A stretch of 44,039 nt of DNA from Actinomyces sp. (GCF_029851875.1 NZ_JARKVC010000042.1:1-44039); one strand, 5' to 3'; counted from the first letter of the stretch, positions 14,786 through 24,103 are shown. Numbers and translations: made by a program. Notes: generated by a model not told the origin, from the letters alone.

Positions 14786-15319
14786 GTGCCTGTGGTTCCG
14801 ACTCACCCGGTCGTGACACCGGACCCCGCGGTCCTGCGCTGGGTGGTGCCTGACGGTCTGCTGCCTTTCACCGGATCGGTGGCCCGCGCCCCGCGCCTGC
14901 TCCAGGCCCTGCTCGACGACGGCGTGCTGGCCGGCATCGAGGTGGCGCCCGGCGCGGTCCTGACCCTCCTCGCCCCCGGGCGCACCTGGGCCGAGGCTGG
15001 GCCGTCAGTGCAGGCAGCGCTCGTTGACGCGCTGGGGATTCCCGGCTCGTGGGAGGCTGCCCCCGGCGCCGTCGGCCTCGGCCCTGACGACGTGCTGGAG
15101 GCAGCAGCCTGCGAGGTCGCGGACGGGCCGGTCGGCGCGATCGCGCGCGCCCACGGAGGTCGCTTCACGGTCCAGCGCGTGGCGGACGGCGTCGTCGAGG
15201 TGGCGCTAGAAGGTGCCTGCCAGGACTGTCCAGCCGCTGTGGTCACCATGCACGCGCGCTTCGAGCACCTGCTGCGTCGCCGCTGCCCCTGGCTCAAGGA
15301 GGTCCGCCAGGTCAGCTGA
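14786..15319 (+). CDS. NifU-like Fe-S scaffold-domain protein
   Basis: A 177-residue protein with a C-terminal NifU/Nfu domain. It shows ALEGACQDCPAAVVTMHARFE, whose CxxC pair is the Fe-S binding motif of Nfu proteins. The N-terminal half resembles an Nfu N-terminal scaffold domain (VPDGLLPFTGS...). The start is GTG at 14786 with GAGAGGAG upstream. It lies 66 bp after feoB on the same strand. FeoC, the third Feo protein of proteobacteria, is absent, so this gene occupies its place; a role in passing imported iron to clusters or heme is an inference. Confidence 0.78.
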   Translation: MPVVPTHPVVTPDPAVLRWVVPDGLLPFTGSVARAPRLLQALLDDGVLAGIEVAPGAVLTLLAPGRTWAEAGPSVQAALVDALGIPGSWEAAPGAVGLGPDDVLEAAACEVADGPVGAIARAHGGRFTVQRVADGVVEVALEGACQDCPAAVVTMHARFEHLLRRRCPWLKEVRQVS

Positions 15320-15333
15320 CCAGATCTCCCGCC

Positions 15334-15375
15334 GCCCCGCGCCTGGAACGTGATGCTCGCGCTCAGGCGCGGGGC
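15334..15375. terminator. Bidirectional terminator between feo and heme operons
   Basis: GCCCCGCGCCTG (15334-15345) pairs perfectly with CAGGCGCGGGGC (15364-15375) around an 18-nt loop. It overlaps the last codons of chdC and follows the NifU-like gene, so it separates two convergent operons. Confidence 0.75.
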
Positions 15376-16139
15376 TGACGCTCCGCCCACTCAGCCAGGC
15401 TCACGCGCACGCCGGTGTAGAAGGGGGTGTCCTCGCGCACGTACAGACGCGCCTCGGTGTAGCGCTGGTGGTGGATGACGCCCTCCAGCCGGTCCAGGCT
15501 GTCCGCCTCGAAGCCGAGGACCCACTCGTAGTCACTGAGCCCCATGGTGGACAGGGTCGAGCCCTTGACGTCGGGATACTTGGAGAAGCCGTTGCGCCCG
15601 TGGTCCTTCATGATCCGCGAGCGCTCCTCGGCCGGCAGGAGGTACCAGTCGCAGGAGCGCACGAAGGGGTAGACCATGAGCCAGTCGCGCGGCACCACGC
15701 CACCGAAGCAGGCGGGGACGTGCATACGGTTGAACTCGGCCGGAGTGTGCAGACCCATGCAGGACCACACCGGCTCCAGGTAGCGCCCTAGCGCGCTGGC
15801 ACGCAGGCGGTGGTTGGCGTCCTGCAGCTTCTCGGGGTCGTCGTCCAGCCACCACACGAGCAGGTCGGCGTCGGCGCGGAAGCCGGAGACGTCGTACCAG
15901 CCGCGGGTGGTCACCTCAGACTGGTCGACGTAGTACTGCGACTCCCCCACCAGGCGGCGACGAGTGTCCTCCAGCGGCGGCAGCGGCTGGGTGAGGCGGA
16001 AGACCGCGTAGAGGGCGTAGTGGTTCTTGTTGTTGACCTCGTCGAAGTCGACGTGGCGGGCGTCGCGCGGGTCGTGCTGGTAGTGGCCGTGGGACTCGGC
16101 GGCGCCGTCAGCGGCAGCCGGGGCGGAATGGTCAGTCAT
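15363..16139 (-). CDS. chdC: Coproheme decarboxylase (HemQ/ChdC)
   Basis: A 258-residue chlorite-dismutase-fold enzyme that turns iron-coproporphyrin III into heme b with peroxide, the last step of the coproporphyrin route. Family features are HYALYAVFRL near the start, VYPFVRSCDWYLLPAEER (Y166 at the position of the catalytic Tyr), MKDHGRNG and STMGLSDYEWVLGFEAD. I placed the ATG at 16139 (MTDHSAP) because GAGGGA lies upstream and the longer frame is a shadow. It is the third gene of hemA-cpfC-chdC and overlaps the cpfC stop by 8 nt. Confidence 0.95.
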   Translation of the reverse strand: MTDHSAPAAADGAAESHGHYQHDPRDARHVDFDEVNNKNHYALYAVFRLTQPLPPLEDTRRRLVGESQYYVDQSEVTTRGWYDVSGFRADADLLVWWLDDDPEKLQDANHRLRASALGRYLEPVWSCMGLHTPAEFNRMHVPACFGGVVPRDWLMVYPFVRSCDWYLLPAEERSRIMKDHGRNGFSKYPDVKGSTLSTMGLSDYEWVLGFEADSLDRLEGVIHHQRYTEARLYVREDTPFYTGVRVSLAEWAERQPRA

Positions 16140-17496
16140 GATGGACTCCCTCGTTGGTGGTGGGGCTGGTGGGTGGTCGGGAAGGACGACGCCGCGCCCC
16201 AGGGCGGCAGCAGACGTCCGGGCAGACAGTGTGGAAGGGCCCGGTGCCGGTGGTCGAGGCTGGCTCCACCTCCTCGTCGCGGGCGGATCCAGCCCGCTCA
16301 AGAAGGATATCGGCCAGGGAGGCGATGAAGGCCGGGTGCGTGCCTGCAGTTGCCGCTCGTGCGTAGGGCAGGTGCAGGCGCTCGGCGGTCTCGCGGGCCT
16401 CGGTGTCCAGGTCGAAGACGACCTCCATGTGGTCCGCCACGAAGCCGATCGGCGCGACGACGACGCCCGCGGGCACCGCCACCGCCGTCCCGTCAGTCAG
16501 GTGCCCGGCCGCCAGGGCCTCCAGGTGGTCGTTGACGTCAGGCTCCAGCCAGCGGGCCTGGGGCGGGCCCGAGCGCGAGCAGTAGACGAGGTCCGTCTGC
16601 GGCTCCTGCGCCAGCCCCAGGCGCGCCTGGACCTGTGGCAGGAGGACCTCGGCGAGACGCCGGTGCTGCTCCACGTAGGAGATCTCCGTGGACAGGTCCG
16701 GCGCCACTCCCGGCTCAGCCACCGCAGGGCCGGCACCGGCTGCCCGCTCCTCAGCGTGCGGGCTGGAGTCCTCCTCCATGCCCACCGGAACCGAGTGGGT
16801 GACCAGCACGAGGCGCACGCCGCTGGCCTCCACCCCCTGGGCCTCAAGCTGACGGTAGGCGGCGACGATCGCCTCGACGTTGGCCTCCAGCATGCCGGGG
16901 GTGTTGTAGAAGGGGCGGGTCTTGTCCACCGTGAGCCTGACCGGGCCGCCACCGGCTCCGCCGACCCGCGCGGCGGCGTCAGCCTCCCAGCCACGGCCGG
17001 TCTCGCCGTCGGCGCCTGCGGCCAGGAGGGAGAGCGCGGCGGCCGTGTCCTCACGGTACTGGCGGCAGCCGGAGTAGGAGCCGTAGGCGGAGGTGGTCAT
17101 CGTCAGCACGCGGCGGGCTCCGGCGTCGGCCAGCGTGCGCATGGCCTCAGAGACGAAGGGGTGCCAGTTGCGGTTCCCGATGACCACAGGCACGCGCGAG
17201 CCACGGCGAGCGAGCTCGGCGCGCAGGGCGTCCAGCATCTCGGCGTTGCGAGCATTGATCGGCGAGACGCCCTCAAAGCGCCCGTAGTGCCCGGAGACCT
17301 CCAGCAGGCGGGAGTCGGGCACTCCTCGTCCGGCCGTGGCGTTGCGCATGAAGGGCAGGACGTCGTCGGGCCCCATGGGGCCGCCGTAGGACAGGATCAG
17401 GACGGCGTCGTAGGGCGCCAGCGGGTCGGGCGAGGCCTGCACCGCCTGCCGTCCTGCGGTCGCGCCGGCGTGGGTGGGGGCGGTCGGCTCAGGCAT
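16132..17496 (-). CDS. cpfC: Coproporphyrin ferrochelatase
   Basis: A 454-residue ferrochelatase that inserts Fe(II) into coproporphyrin III. ILSYGGPMGPDDV, GHYGRFEGVSPIN and GNRNWHPFVSEA mark the family. A cysteine in YSGCRQYRED plus a C-terminal CPDVCC are placed like the four ligands of the 2Fe-2S cluster known in actinobacterial enzymes. It is longer than usual because of Ala/Gly-rich insertions near 155-175 and 245-260, and a tail after the cysteines that runs into the chdC start. The ATG at 17496 overlaps the hemA stop by 8 nt. Called hemH in older annotation. Confidence 0.94.
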   Translation of the reverse strand: MPEPTAPTHAGATAGRQAVQASPDPLAPYDAVLILSYGGPMGPDDVLPFMRNATAGRGVPDSRLLEVSGHYGRFEGVSPINARNAEMLDALRAELARRGSRVPVVIGNRNWHPFVSEAMRTLADAGARRVLTMTTSAYGSYSGCRQYREDTAAALSLLAAGADGETGRGWEADAAARVGGAGGGPVRLTVDKTRPFYNTPGMLEANVEAIVAAYRQLEAQGVEASGVRLVLVTHSVPVGMEEDSSPHAEERAAGAGPAVAEPGVAPDLSTEISYVEQHRRLAEVLLPQVQARLGLAQEPQTDLVYCSRSGPPQARWLEPDVNDHLEALAAGHLTDGTAVAVPAGVVVAPIGFVADHMEVVFDLDTEARETAERLHLPYARAATAGTHPAFIASLADILLERAGSARDEEVEPASTTGTGPFHTVCPDVCCRPGARRRPSRPPTSPTTNEGVHHD

Positions 17497-18919
17497 AGGA
17501 CCTCTCCGTCTGGGTGGGCTGACGCGAGGCAGAAGCACCCTCAACGACGTGGACCGGGCAGGTCGCCGGGGCCTGGGTGCCAGCGAGCAGGGCGCTGGTG
17601 ACCTCGGGGCCCAGCAGCATCGGCAGCGCCGCCAGGTACTCCTCGTCCCGGCCCGCCTCGCCAGCCTGCCGAGCGGCGACGCTGGGGTGGTGGAGCAGCC
17701 GGGCAGCCAGGCGACGCAGCGCGCGTGCGGCGTCGTCTGCCTCGACCATGCCGTCACGCACGCGCAGGCGAGCGACCTCCCGCTCGACCATCTTGTCCAC
17801 GTGCGTGCGCAGCTCGGTGATGACCGGGTCCATGCGCCGCCCGCCGGCCAGACGGGTGAAGGCGGCGACCTCCTCGTCCACCAGTGACCGCGCAGCCGCC
17901 ACCTGCGCCGCCTCAGCCTCGGGCACGGCACGCTGGAGGCAGGGAAGGTCAATGAGCAGGACGCCAGGCAGGCCTCCCACCGCTTCCTCGACGTCACGGG
18001 TCAGCGCCAGGTCGAGGATGACAAGCGGACGCTCGGGCGGCTCGGCAGGCGAGCGGGGGTCCTCGTGGCGATCCAGGAGGGCCGGTTCGGTGGGCTGACG
18101 CAGCCGGGCAGCCGGTTCGACCAGCTCACGGGTGAGCACCGGGGCGCCGAGCCCGCGGCAGGTGACGACGAGGTCAGCCAGCTCCAGGGCCTGCGTCAGC
18201 GCCTCCTCGGTCACCACGCGCAGGTGGTGGCCGTCAGCGAAGGCCTGGGCACGGTCTGAGCGGGAGTAGACCTCCAGGTCCACCACCCCGCGCTCGCGCA
18301 GGGCGGTCACCGTGGCCCCGGCATAGGCACCGGTACCCACCAGCAGGACCCTCGCCCCCGCCAGGGGCGGGAGGTGACGTGCCGCCAGGTCCAGGCCGAC
18401 GGCGACCACGCTGCGGCCGTTGCCGCTCAGGCCCGTGGAGCAGGCCACGCGTCGGGAGGTGGTGGAGGCGTGCTCAACGGCGCGAGCCAGCGGCCCGGTG
18501 AGCGTGCCGTCATCGTGGGCCAGGATCATCGCGCGACGCAGCTGCCCGGCGATCTCGCGCTCGCCCACGACCATGGACTCCAGTCCGGCTGCCGTGGCGA
18601 AGAGCTGGGCGACAGCGTCGACGCCGTGCCAGGAGCGCAGCGTGAGGCAGTCCAGGCCGGCGCGCTCGGCCAGGAAGGAGGCGACGACGGCGCTCAGCCG
18701 TTCCTCTGCCTCGTCACCGGGGGCCTGTGAGCCTGCGGGGCTCAGCGCGGGCGTGTCCAGCAGGATGGCCAGACGGTTGCAGGTCCCTAGGACGACGACG
18801 CCCTCGACCTCTGGCACAGCAGCCTGGAGGTCTGGGCCCAGGTGCGCCACGACGCCACCCAGCCGGGCGACGAGGTCAAGCCCGTGGGTTCGATGGTCAG
18901 CAGACAGAAGATGAAGCAC
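17489..18919 (-). CDS. hemA: Glutamyl-tRNA reductase
   Basis: This enzyme makes glutamate-1-semialdehyde from Glu-tRNA, the committed step of heme synthesis. Family motifs are LLSADHRTHGLDL at the N terminus, the nucleophile C47 in VVVLGTCNRL, SWHGVDAVAQLF, GLESMVVGEREIAGQ and the nucleotide-binding VLLVGTGAYAG. I chose GTG 18919 (476 residues) because the family normally starts two or three residues before this LxxxxxDHR motif. ATG 18973 would add 18 non-conserved residues but has a CATATT box 8 nt upstream and may be the true leaderless start. ATG 19033 would read through the control region. Confidence 0.9.
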   Translation of the reverse strand: MLHLLSADHRTHGLDLVARLGGVVAHLGPDLQAAVPEVEGVVVLGTCNRLAILLDTPALSPAGSQAPGDEAEERLSAVVASFLAERAGLDCLTLRSWHGVDAVAQLFATAAGLESMVVGEREIAGQLRRAMILAHDDGTLTGPLARAVEHASTTSRRVACSTGLSGNGRSVVAVGLDLAARHLPPLAGARVLLVGTGAYAGATVTALRERGVVDLEVYSRSDRAQAFADGHHLRVVTEEALTQALELADLVVTCRGLGAPVLTRELVEPAARLRQPTEPALLDRHEDPRSPAEPPERPLVILDLALTRDVEEAVGGLPGVLLIDLPCLQRAVPEAEAAQVAAARSLVDEEVAAFTRLAGGRRMDPVITELRTHVDKMVEREVARLRVRDGMVEADDAARALRRLAARLLHHPSVAARQAGEAGRDEEYLAALPMLLGPEVTSALLAGTQAPATCPVHVVEGASASRQPTQTERSYA

Positions 18920-18994
18920 AGCAGGGTGTATTGAAGCATCTGGACAAAGAACAGGCACAATGGAGGCGGACATCACCAGGAAATATGCGGACAA

Positions 18995-19139
18995 GGCGTC
19001 ATTTTCCGTGGCACACACGGCGTCACCATCCACGTCTTCCTTCAGATGACGCCGTTTCTATCCAGCTTCCAGATGACATCAGCCTAGATTGGACACGTCG
19101 ATGGTTTTCCTCCCGGAATATCACACGAAGTCATCTTCC
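18995..19139. promoter_or_regulatory. Shared hemA/hemE control region with repeated GTCA motifs
   Basis: The divergent gap is richer in A/T than its flanks. It carries GGCGTCAT (18995-19002), GGCGTCAC (19019-19026), AGATGACGCC (19044-19053), AGATGACATC (19071-19080) and AAGTCATCTTCC (19128-19139). GGCGTCA and TGACGCC form inverted repeats, and CTTC(C)AGATGAC occurs twice as a direct repeat. Such clustered sites suggest a dimeric regulator acting on both heme operons; the regulator is not known. Clear -35/-10 boxes for hemE were not found. Confidence 0.5.
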
Positions 19140-19159
19140 ACCGTTTTAAGGACTATTCC

Positions 19160-20416
19160 GTGACCACCTCTGCACACAATTCCCACGGCCCGGCCCCCGC
19201 GCTCCTAGAGGCCCTGGGCGGCCAGCGGCCGACGCGCACGCCAGTGTGGTTCATGCGCCAGGCCGGCCGCTCACTGCCCGAGTACCGCGCGATGCGCGCC
19301 GAGGTCGGGCTGGAGATGCTGGAGGTCTGCCTGCGCCCCGAGCTCGCGGCCGAGGCGACCCTGCAGCCAGTACGCCGTCACGGCGTGGACGCGGCGGTCT
19401 TCTTCTCCGACATCATGGTGCCGCTGCGCCTGGCCGGGGTCGCAGTACGCATCGAGCCGGGTGTGGGCCCCGTCATCGACCGGCCCGTGCGCACACGCCA
19501 GGACGTGGACGCGCTCGTCTGCCACCACTACGGCGAGGGTGAGCACGCCGCCGCAGCTGAGGCGGTGTCCCAGGGCGTGCGCGCCGTCGTCGCCGAGCTG
19601 GGCACGCCCGAGCGCACGGGCCCCGCCTCTGCGCTGACTCCCCGCGGCCGCCGGCTCAGCGAGCGGGAGCTGGCAGGACTGGCCCACTCGCGTGGCGACA
19701 GCGGCTGGACCCCGGTCATCGGATTCGGCGGGGCCCCCTTCACCCTGGCCGCCTACCTCGTGGAGGGACGACCCTCGCGCGACCACCTGGCCGCCCGTAC
19801 CCTCATGCACGCCGATCCTCAGGCGTGGCGCAGGCTCATGACCTGGTGCGCCGAGGTCACCGGCCAGTTCATCGCGACCCAGGTCGAGGCCGGTGCCTCA
19901 GCCGCCCAGCTCTTCGACTCCTGGGCCGGTTCCCTCTCGCCGGCGGACTACCGCCGCGCCGTCGCCCCCTACTCGGCGCTGGCGCTGGAGCGCGCCCGCC
20001 AGGCGGTCTCCCCCACCACCGCCACCAGCGTGCCACTCATCCACTTCGGCACCGGCACCGCACGGATCCTGACTGACATGCGCCGGGCCGGCGCTGAGGC
20101 CGTCGGCGTGGACGACCGCACGGACCTGGGCGAGGCGATCAAGCACCTCAGCTCCTGCCCGGACGGCCCCTGCCCGGTCCAGGGCAATCTCGACCCCGCC
20201 CTCCTGGCCGCCCCGGCCCCGGTCCTGGCCAGGGCCGTCGAGACCTGCCTGGAGCTCGGCCGCCAGGCACCCGGCCACGTGGTCAACCTCGGCCACGGCG
20301 TGCCCGCGAGCACCGACCCAGCGGTGCTCACCGGGATCGTCGCCCAGGTCCACGCGCACCAGCAGTGGGCTGAGGTCGCCACCCGCCCCTGGCAGGGACC
20401 GGAGGTGCGGGCATGA
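19160..20416 (+). CDS. hemE: Uroporphyrinogen decarboxylase
   Basis: A 418-residue enzyme that decarboxylates uroporphyrinogen III to coproporphyrinogen III. The active-site motif FMRQAGRSLPEYRAMR (31-46) and FFSDIM with D84 are intact, as are FGGAPFTLAAYLVEG and FGTGTA. It exceeds the usual length of about 350, partly through an insertion near 149-182 (Arg/Ser/Thr-rich). The start is GTG at 19160 with AAGGA upstream. It is the first gene of hemE-cgoX-hemC-hemD-hemB-hemL; its stop overlaps the next ATG (ATGA). Confidence 0.96.
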   Translation: MTTSAHNSHGPAPALLEALGGQRPTRTPVWFMRQAGRSLPEYRAMRAEVGLEMLEVCLRPELAAEATLQPVRRHGVDAAVFFSDIMVPLRLAGVAVRIEPGVGPVIDRPVRTRQDVDALVCHHYGEGEHAAAAEAVSQGVRAVVAELGTPERTGPASALTPRGRRLSERELAGLAHSRGDSGWTPVIGFGGAPFTLAAYLVEGRPSRDHLAARTLMHADPQAWRRLMTWCAEVTGQFIATQVEAGASAAQLFDSWAGSLSPADYRRAVAPYSALALERARQAVSPTTATSVPLIHFGTGTARILTDMRRAGAEAVGVDDRTDLGEAIKHLSSCPDGPCPVQGNLDPALLAAPAPVLARAVETCLELGRQAPGHVVNLGHGVPASTDPAVLTGIVAQVHAHQQWAEVATRPWQGPEVRA

Positions 20417-22038
20417 CCCCCCAGGTCTGGGACGCCGTCGTCGTGGGCGGCGGCATAGCAGGGCTCTCCGCCGCCTGGCAGCTGTGCCGCTCCGGCCTGC
20501 GCCCCCTGCTGGTGGAGGCGCGCGGCTACACCGGCGGCCTCGTGGCCGCTGCCGAGATCGCAGGAGCCAGGACGGATCTGGGCGCCGAGGGCTTCGTCAT
20601 GCGGGGCCAGGCCGTCACCGAGATGGTCGACGCGCTCGGTCTGACGGTCGTCGGCCCCTCAGGCGGCGGGGCCAGGCTCTTCCTCCCTCCGCTCGACGAC
20701 GAGCCCGCCTCGGCCTCCTGGGCCCTGCACCCCTTCCTCAAGGACTCCTTCCTCGGCATCCCGGCCCGTCCCCTGGCCGAGGACGCTGTTGCTGTGCTGG
20801 GTCGCACCGGGGCCGAGCGCGCGGCAGCTGACGCCACGCTGCCCGGTAGCGTCGGCACCCAGCCGGGCGACCCGGCCGATCTCGCCTTCTTCGTGCGCGC
20901 CCGCATGGGCCAGGCGGTGCTCGACCGCCTCGTGCGTCCCATCGTGGCCGGCATCCACACCTGCGACCCTGCTGAGCTCGCGGCGGACACCGTGGCACCG
21001 GGCCTGCGCGAGGCCACGGCCAGGCTCGGCAGCCTGCAGGCCGCCGTCGCCGAGCTCATCGAGCGTCGTCGGGCCCGGCAGCGGGCCGGCCAGGCCGCGG
21101 ACGTGACGACGCGCGGAGGACTGACCGTCCTCACCGACGCCCTGCGCGAGGCCGTCACCGCGGCCGGCGGGCAGGTACGCACCCGCACCGGCGCCCAGAG
21201 CCTGCGGCCCGCGGCGCAGGTCCCCGGCTCCTGGGACCTGAGGATCGCGCCGACCGGGCGCGGGGCGACGCCGTCGGCTGAGCCCGTACCGAGTGGACCG
21301 GGCCAGGTCGTGCGCACCAGCCGGCTCGTGCTGGCCTGCTCAGCCGGTGCTGCCCAGCGGCTCCTGGCAGGCACCGAGGTGGACGCCTCGATCGAGGTCC
21401 CGGAGGGCTCCCCCATCGCACGCCTCGTGATCGTGGTGCGAAACCAGGAGCTTGACAGCGCTCCGGTGGGCTCCGGGCTGCTCGTGGCGCCTGTGGCCCC
21501 CGGCCAAGAGGCGGTGTCCTGCCCGGTGGCGGCCAAGGCCCTGTCCCACCTCAGTGTCAAGTGGCCCTGGATCGGCGAGCAGCTGACCGCGCTGCACGGC
21601 CCTGGCGTCCACGCTCTGCGCCTGTCCTACGGCCGCCCCGGCGAGCCACGTCCCGAGATCAGCCTGGACCAGGCGCTGGAGGACGCCACGGTCCTGACCG
21701 CCCTCACCTCACCGCTGCGGCGTGAGGACGTCCTTGCCCACGTGACCGTGCGCTGGGACGGGACCCTGCCGCCGGTCACCCCCGCCTACCGCGAGCGCAC
21801 CTCCAGACTGGTCGACGACGTCGCTACCCTGCCGGGCCTGGCCCTCACCGGTGCGTGGGTGGCGGGAACAGGGGTCGCAGCCGTGGTCGAGCACGCCCGC
21901 ACGCAGGCTGCTCGCCTGTCCACCCCGCTCCGCCAGGAGCCCTCGCAGGCCGGCCTCACCTCGTCCGCACCGGGTAGCCTCGGCCAGGCCGGCGGAGCCG
22001 CGCCGTCCTCCCTCCACCCCGACCAGGAGCAGGCATGA
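20413..22038 (+). CDS. cgoX: Coproporphyrinogen III oxidase (HemY/CgoX)
   Basis: A 541-residue FAD enzyme that oxidises coproporphyrinogen III to coproporphyrin III. The dinucleotide motif VVVGGGIAGLSAAW is at 9-22, followed by EARGYTGGLV and the DLGAEGF loop. The C-terminal GLALTGAWVAGTGVAAVVEHA closes the FAD site, followed by a low-complexity tail of about 40 residues. With chdC and cpfC present, it should act on coproporphyrinogen rather than protoporphyrinogen. It overlaps hemE and hemC by ATGA at both ends. Confidence 0.94.
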   Translation: MTPQVWDAVVVGGGIAGLSAAWQLCRSGLRPLLVEARGYTGGLVAAAEIAGARTDLGAEGFVMRGQAVTEMVDALGLTVVGPSGGGARLFLPPLDDEPASASWALHPFLKDSFLGIPARPLAEDAVAVLGRTGAERAAADATLPGSVGTQPGDPADLAFFVRARMGQAVLDRLVRPIVAGIHTCDPAELAADTVAPGLREATARLGSLQAAVAELIERRRARQRAGQAADVTTRGGLTVLTDALREAVTAAGGQVRTRTGAQSLRPAAQVPGSWDLRIAPTGRGATPSAEPVPSGPGQVVRTSRLVLACSAGAAQRLLAGTEVDASIEVPEGSPIARLVIVVRNQELDSAPVGSGLLVAPVAPGQEAVSCPVAAKALSHLSVKWPWIGEQLTALHGPGVHALRLSYGRPGEPRPEISLDQALEDATVLTALTSPLRREDVLAHVTVRWDGTLPPVTPAYRERTSRLVDDVATLPGLALTGAWVAGTGVAAVVEHARTQAARLSTPLRQEPSQAGLTSSAPGSLGQAGGAAPSSLHPDQEQA

Positions 22039-23153
22039 GCACCGTCCGACTAGGCACCCGTGGGTCAGCCCTGGCACTGACTCAGTCCGGCCTCGTGGCT
22101 CGCCTCATTGAGCAGGCGGCACGCCAGGCCGGCCAGGGTCTTCACGTCGAGCTCGTCCCCGTACGCACACGCGGGGACGTCGACCCCACGGCACTGTCTC
22201 AGCTCGGCGGGGTCGGGGTCTTCGCCACGGCGCTGCGCGAGGCCCTCCTGGCCGGCGAGTGCGACCTAGCCGTCCACTCCTACAAGGACCTCCCCACCAC
22301 GGCCGTGCCGGGCCTTCGGATCGCCGCGGTCCCGCCACGCGAGGACCCGAGCGACGTCCTGTGCACCCGCACCGCCCTGGGCCTGTCCGCACTGCCTACC
22401 GGCGCCCGCGTGGGCACCGGCTCCCCTCGGCGCGCCGCCCAGCTGCTCGCCCAGCGCCCGGACCTCACGATCGTGCCGATCCGCGGCAACGTCCCCACCC
22501 GACTGGCACGCGTGGTCGGCTCCGTGGTCAGTGCCGACGGCCCCATGGGCGCCGCCGCCGAGCCGGACCTTGACGCCGTGGTCCTCGCTCTGTCCGGGAT
22601 GAGGAGGCTCGGCCTGGAGGGCTACGCCAGCCAGCCGCTGGAGGCGCGCTGCGGCGCCCGCCCCCAGGTGGAGGCGCAGGCCGAGCCCACGCCATGGATG
22701 CTCCCGGCCGCGGCCCAGGGTGCCCTGGCCATCGAGACGCGGGAGCAGGTCGCCTGCGAGCTGCCGGTCCTGGCGGCCGCTCTGGCACGGGTCGACGACC
22801 CGGTGACCCGTGCCTGCGCCGACGCTGAGCGCGCCCTCATGCGTCGCCTGGCCGCCGGCTGCGCCGCGCCCGTGGGGGCCCTGGCACGGACCGCCGCGCC
22901 CGGGTCCCCAGGAGGAGAGGCAGCGGGCTCGGTCAGGCTGGAGGCACTCGTCGCCTCACTGGACGGCGCCCGGCTGCGCTGGGCCAGCGCCAGCGCGGCA
23001 CCTGAGGAGGCTGAGGAGCTGGGGGGCCGCGTCGCCGAGCAGCTTCTGGCCGACGGCGCCGCCCAGATCACGGACCTGCAGGCCTCCAAGGGCGGCTCAG
23101 GCACCAGTGCCACCGCGCGCCCGGGTGCGGTGAAAGGCAGCGACCGCCCATGA
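22035..23153 (+). CDS. hemC: Hydroxymethylbilane synthase (porphobilinogen deaminase)
   Basis: A 372-residue enzyme that links four porphobilinogens. RLGTRGSALALTQ (5-17), VRTRGD, the catalytic D85 in HSYKDLPT, GTGSPRRAAQL and IRGNVPTRL are intact. C276 in RLAAGCAAPVGA carries the dipyrromethane cofactor. Family members are about 310 residues; here extra residues lie near 160-178 and 205-220 and at the C terminus. It overlaps cgoX and hemD by ATGA. Confidence 0.96.
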   Translation: MSTVRLGTRGSALALTQSGLVARLIEQAARQAGQGLHVELVPVRTRGDVDPTALSQLGGVGVFATALREALLAGECDLAVHSYKDLPTTAVPGLRIAAVPPREDPSDVLCTRTALGLSALPTGARVGTGSPRRAAQLLAQRPDLTIVPIRGNVPTRLARVVGSVVSADGPMGAAAEPDLDAVVLALSGMRRLGLEGYASQPLEARCGARPQVEAQAEPTPWMLPAAAQGALAIETREQVACELPVLAAALARVDDPVTRACADAERALMRRLAAGCAAPVGALARTAAPGSPGGEAAGSVRLEALVASLDGARLRWASASAAPEEAEELGGRVAEQLLADGAAQITDLQASKGGSGTSATARPGAVKGSDRP

Positions 23154-24103
23154 CTACCTTCCCCCGCTCCGGACGCGGCCAGGAGCAGGACGGTCCTCTG
23201 GCTGCTGACGCCGCCGAGCTGCTGGCCGGCCGCCGCGTGCTTCTGGGCCGCTCGCGCCCCGCCGATCCTTTCGCCCAGGCCCTGCGCGAGGCCGGGGCCG
23301 AGGTCGACGCGATCGCGCTGACCTGTACCGCCCCGGGCGCTGCTGAGGAGGTGGAGCAGGGCCGTTTCCTCCTGGAGTCGCTCTGGCCGGAGTGGCTCGT
23401 GGTCACCAGTGCCCAGACGCTGAAGGTCCTGGACCTGTCACTGCTCGCCGCCTCGCCCAGGGCCGGCGCGACGCCGCGCGCCGGCTGCCTGCCACACAGC
23501 AGCTCGGCCTCCCGCAGCCAGGAGGGCTGCTCCCTCATGCCCCTGCCCCGCCTGGCCGCCGTCGGGCCGCGCACCGCACACGCCCTGGCTGCCGTCACGG
23601 GCCGTCAGCCCGACGTCGTCGGTGACTCGGACGCCGAGGCGCTGGCCCAGGCCCTGGAGGAGGCCGGGGTGGGACCTGGCACGCGGGTCCTGCTGCCCCA
23701 GTCCGCCCTCGCTCGTCCGGTCCTGGCCGAGCGACTGGCTGAGCTGGGCGCGCAGGTGCGCCGCGCCGCGGTCTACACCACCGTCCCCGTGCCCGCCTCT
23801 TCGCTGCCCCCAGCCTTCTCCACGCACTGGCGCGCTGGCGCCTGGGACGCCGTCGTCCTCACCGCTGGGTCTGCGGCCCGCGCCCTCGTCGATCTGGCGG
23901 GGCCAGCCCCGAGGCGTACCGCCGTCGTCGCCCTGGGCCGCCCCACCCAGCAGGCTGCGCAGGCAGTGGGCCTGTGTGTGGCCGCCGTCGCCCCGGACCC
24001 CACCGCCGGCGGCGTCCTGAGGGCCGTGAGCCAGGCCCTCAACCACTCAGAAGGGAAGGCGGCTGCGCCTTCGCCCGGCCAGGGGCAGGACCCACCGCCC
24101 TGA
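23150..24103 (+). CDS. hemD: Uroporphyrinogen-III synthase
   Basis: A 317-residue protein of the poorly conserved HemD family, which closes hydroxymethylbilane into uroporphyrinogen [65 protein letters not shown] and [13 protein letters not shown] follow the expected two-lobe pattern. Gene order (after hemC, ATGA overlap) supports the call. The loop near 100-130 ([19 protein letters not shown]) looks like an insertion. Confidence 0.88.
   Translation: MTTFPRSGRGQEQDGPLAADAAELLAGRRVLLGRSRPADPFAQALREAGAEVDAIALTCTAPGAAEEVEQGRFLLESLWPEWLVVTSAQTLKVLDLSLLAASPRAGATPRAGCLPHSSSASRSQEGCSLMPLPRLAAVGPRTAHALAAVTGRQPDVVGDSDAEALAQALEEAGVGPGTRVLLPQSALARPVLAERLAELGAQVRRAAVYTTVPVPASSLPPAFSTHWRAGAWDAVVLTAGSAARALVDLAGPAPRRTAVVALGRPTQQAAQAVGLCVAAVAPDPTAGGVLRAVSQALNHSEGKAAAPSPGQGQDPPP

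Noticed and set aside
13652-14806. A 384-residue minus-strand frame opposite feoB
   Set aside because: Antisense shadow with low-complexity Gly/Arg/His content.
16132-17997. A longer ferrochelatase starting at 17997
   Set aside because: The extra 167 residues lie inside hemA in another frame and lack family similarity; ATG 17496 fits the overlap pattern.
18974-19033. ATG 19033 as the hemA start
   Set aside because: It adds about 38 non-conserved residues and would translate through the A/T-rich control region.
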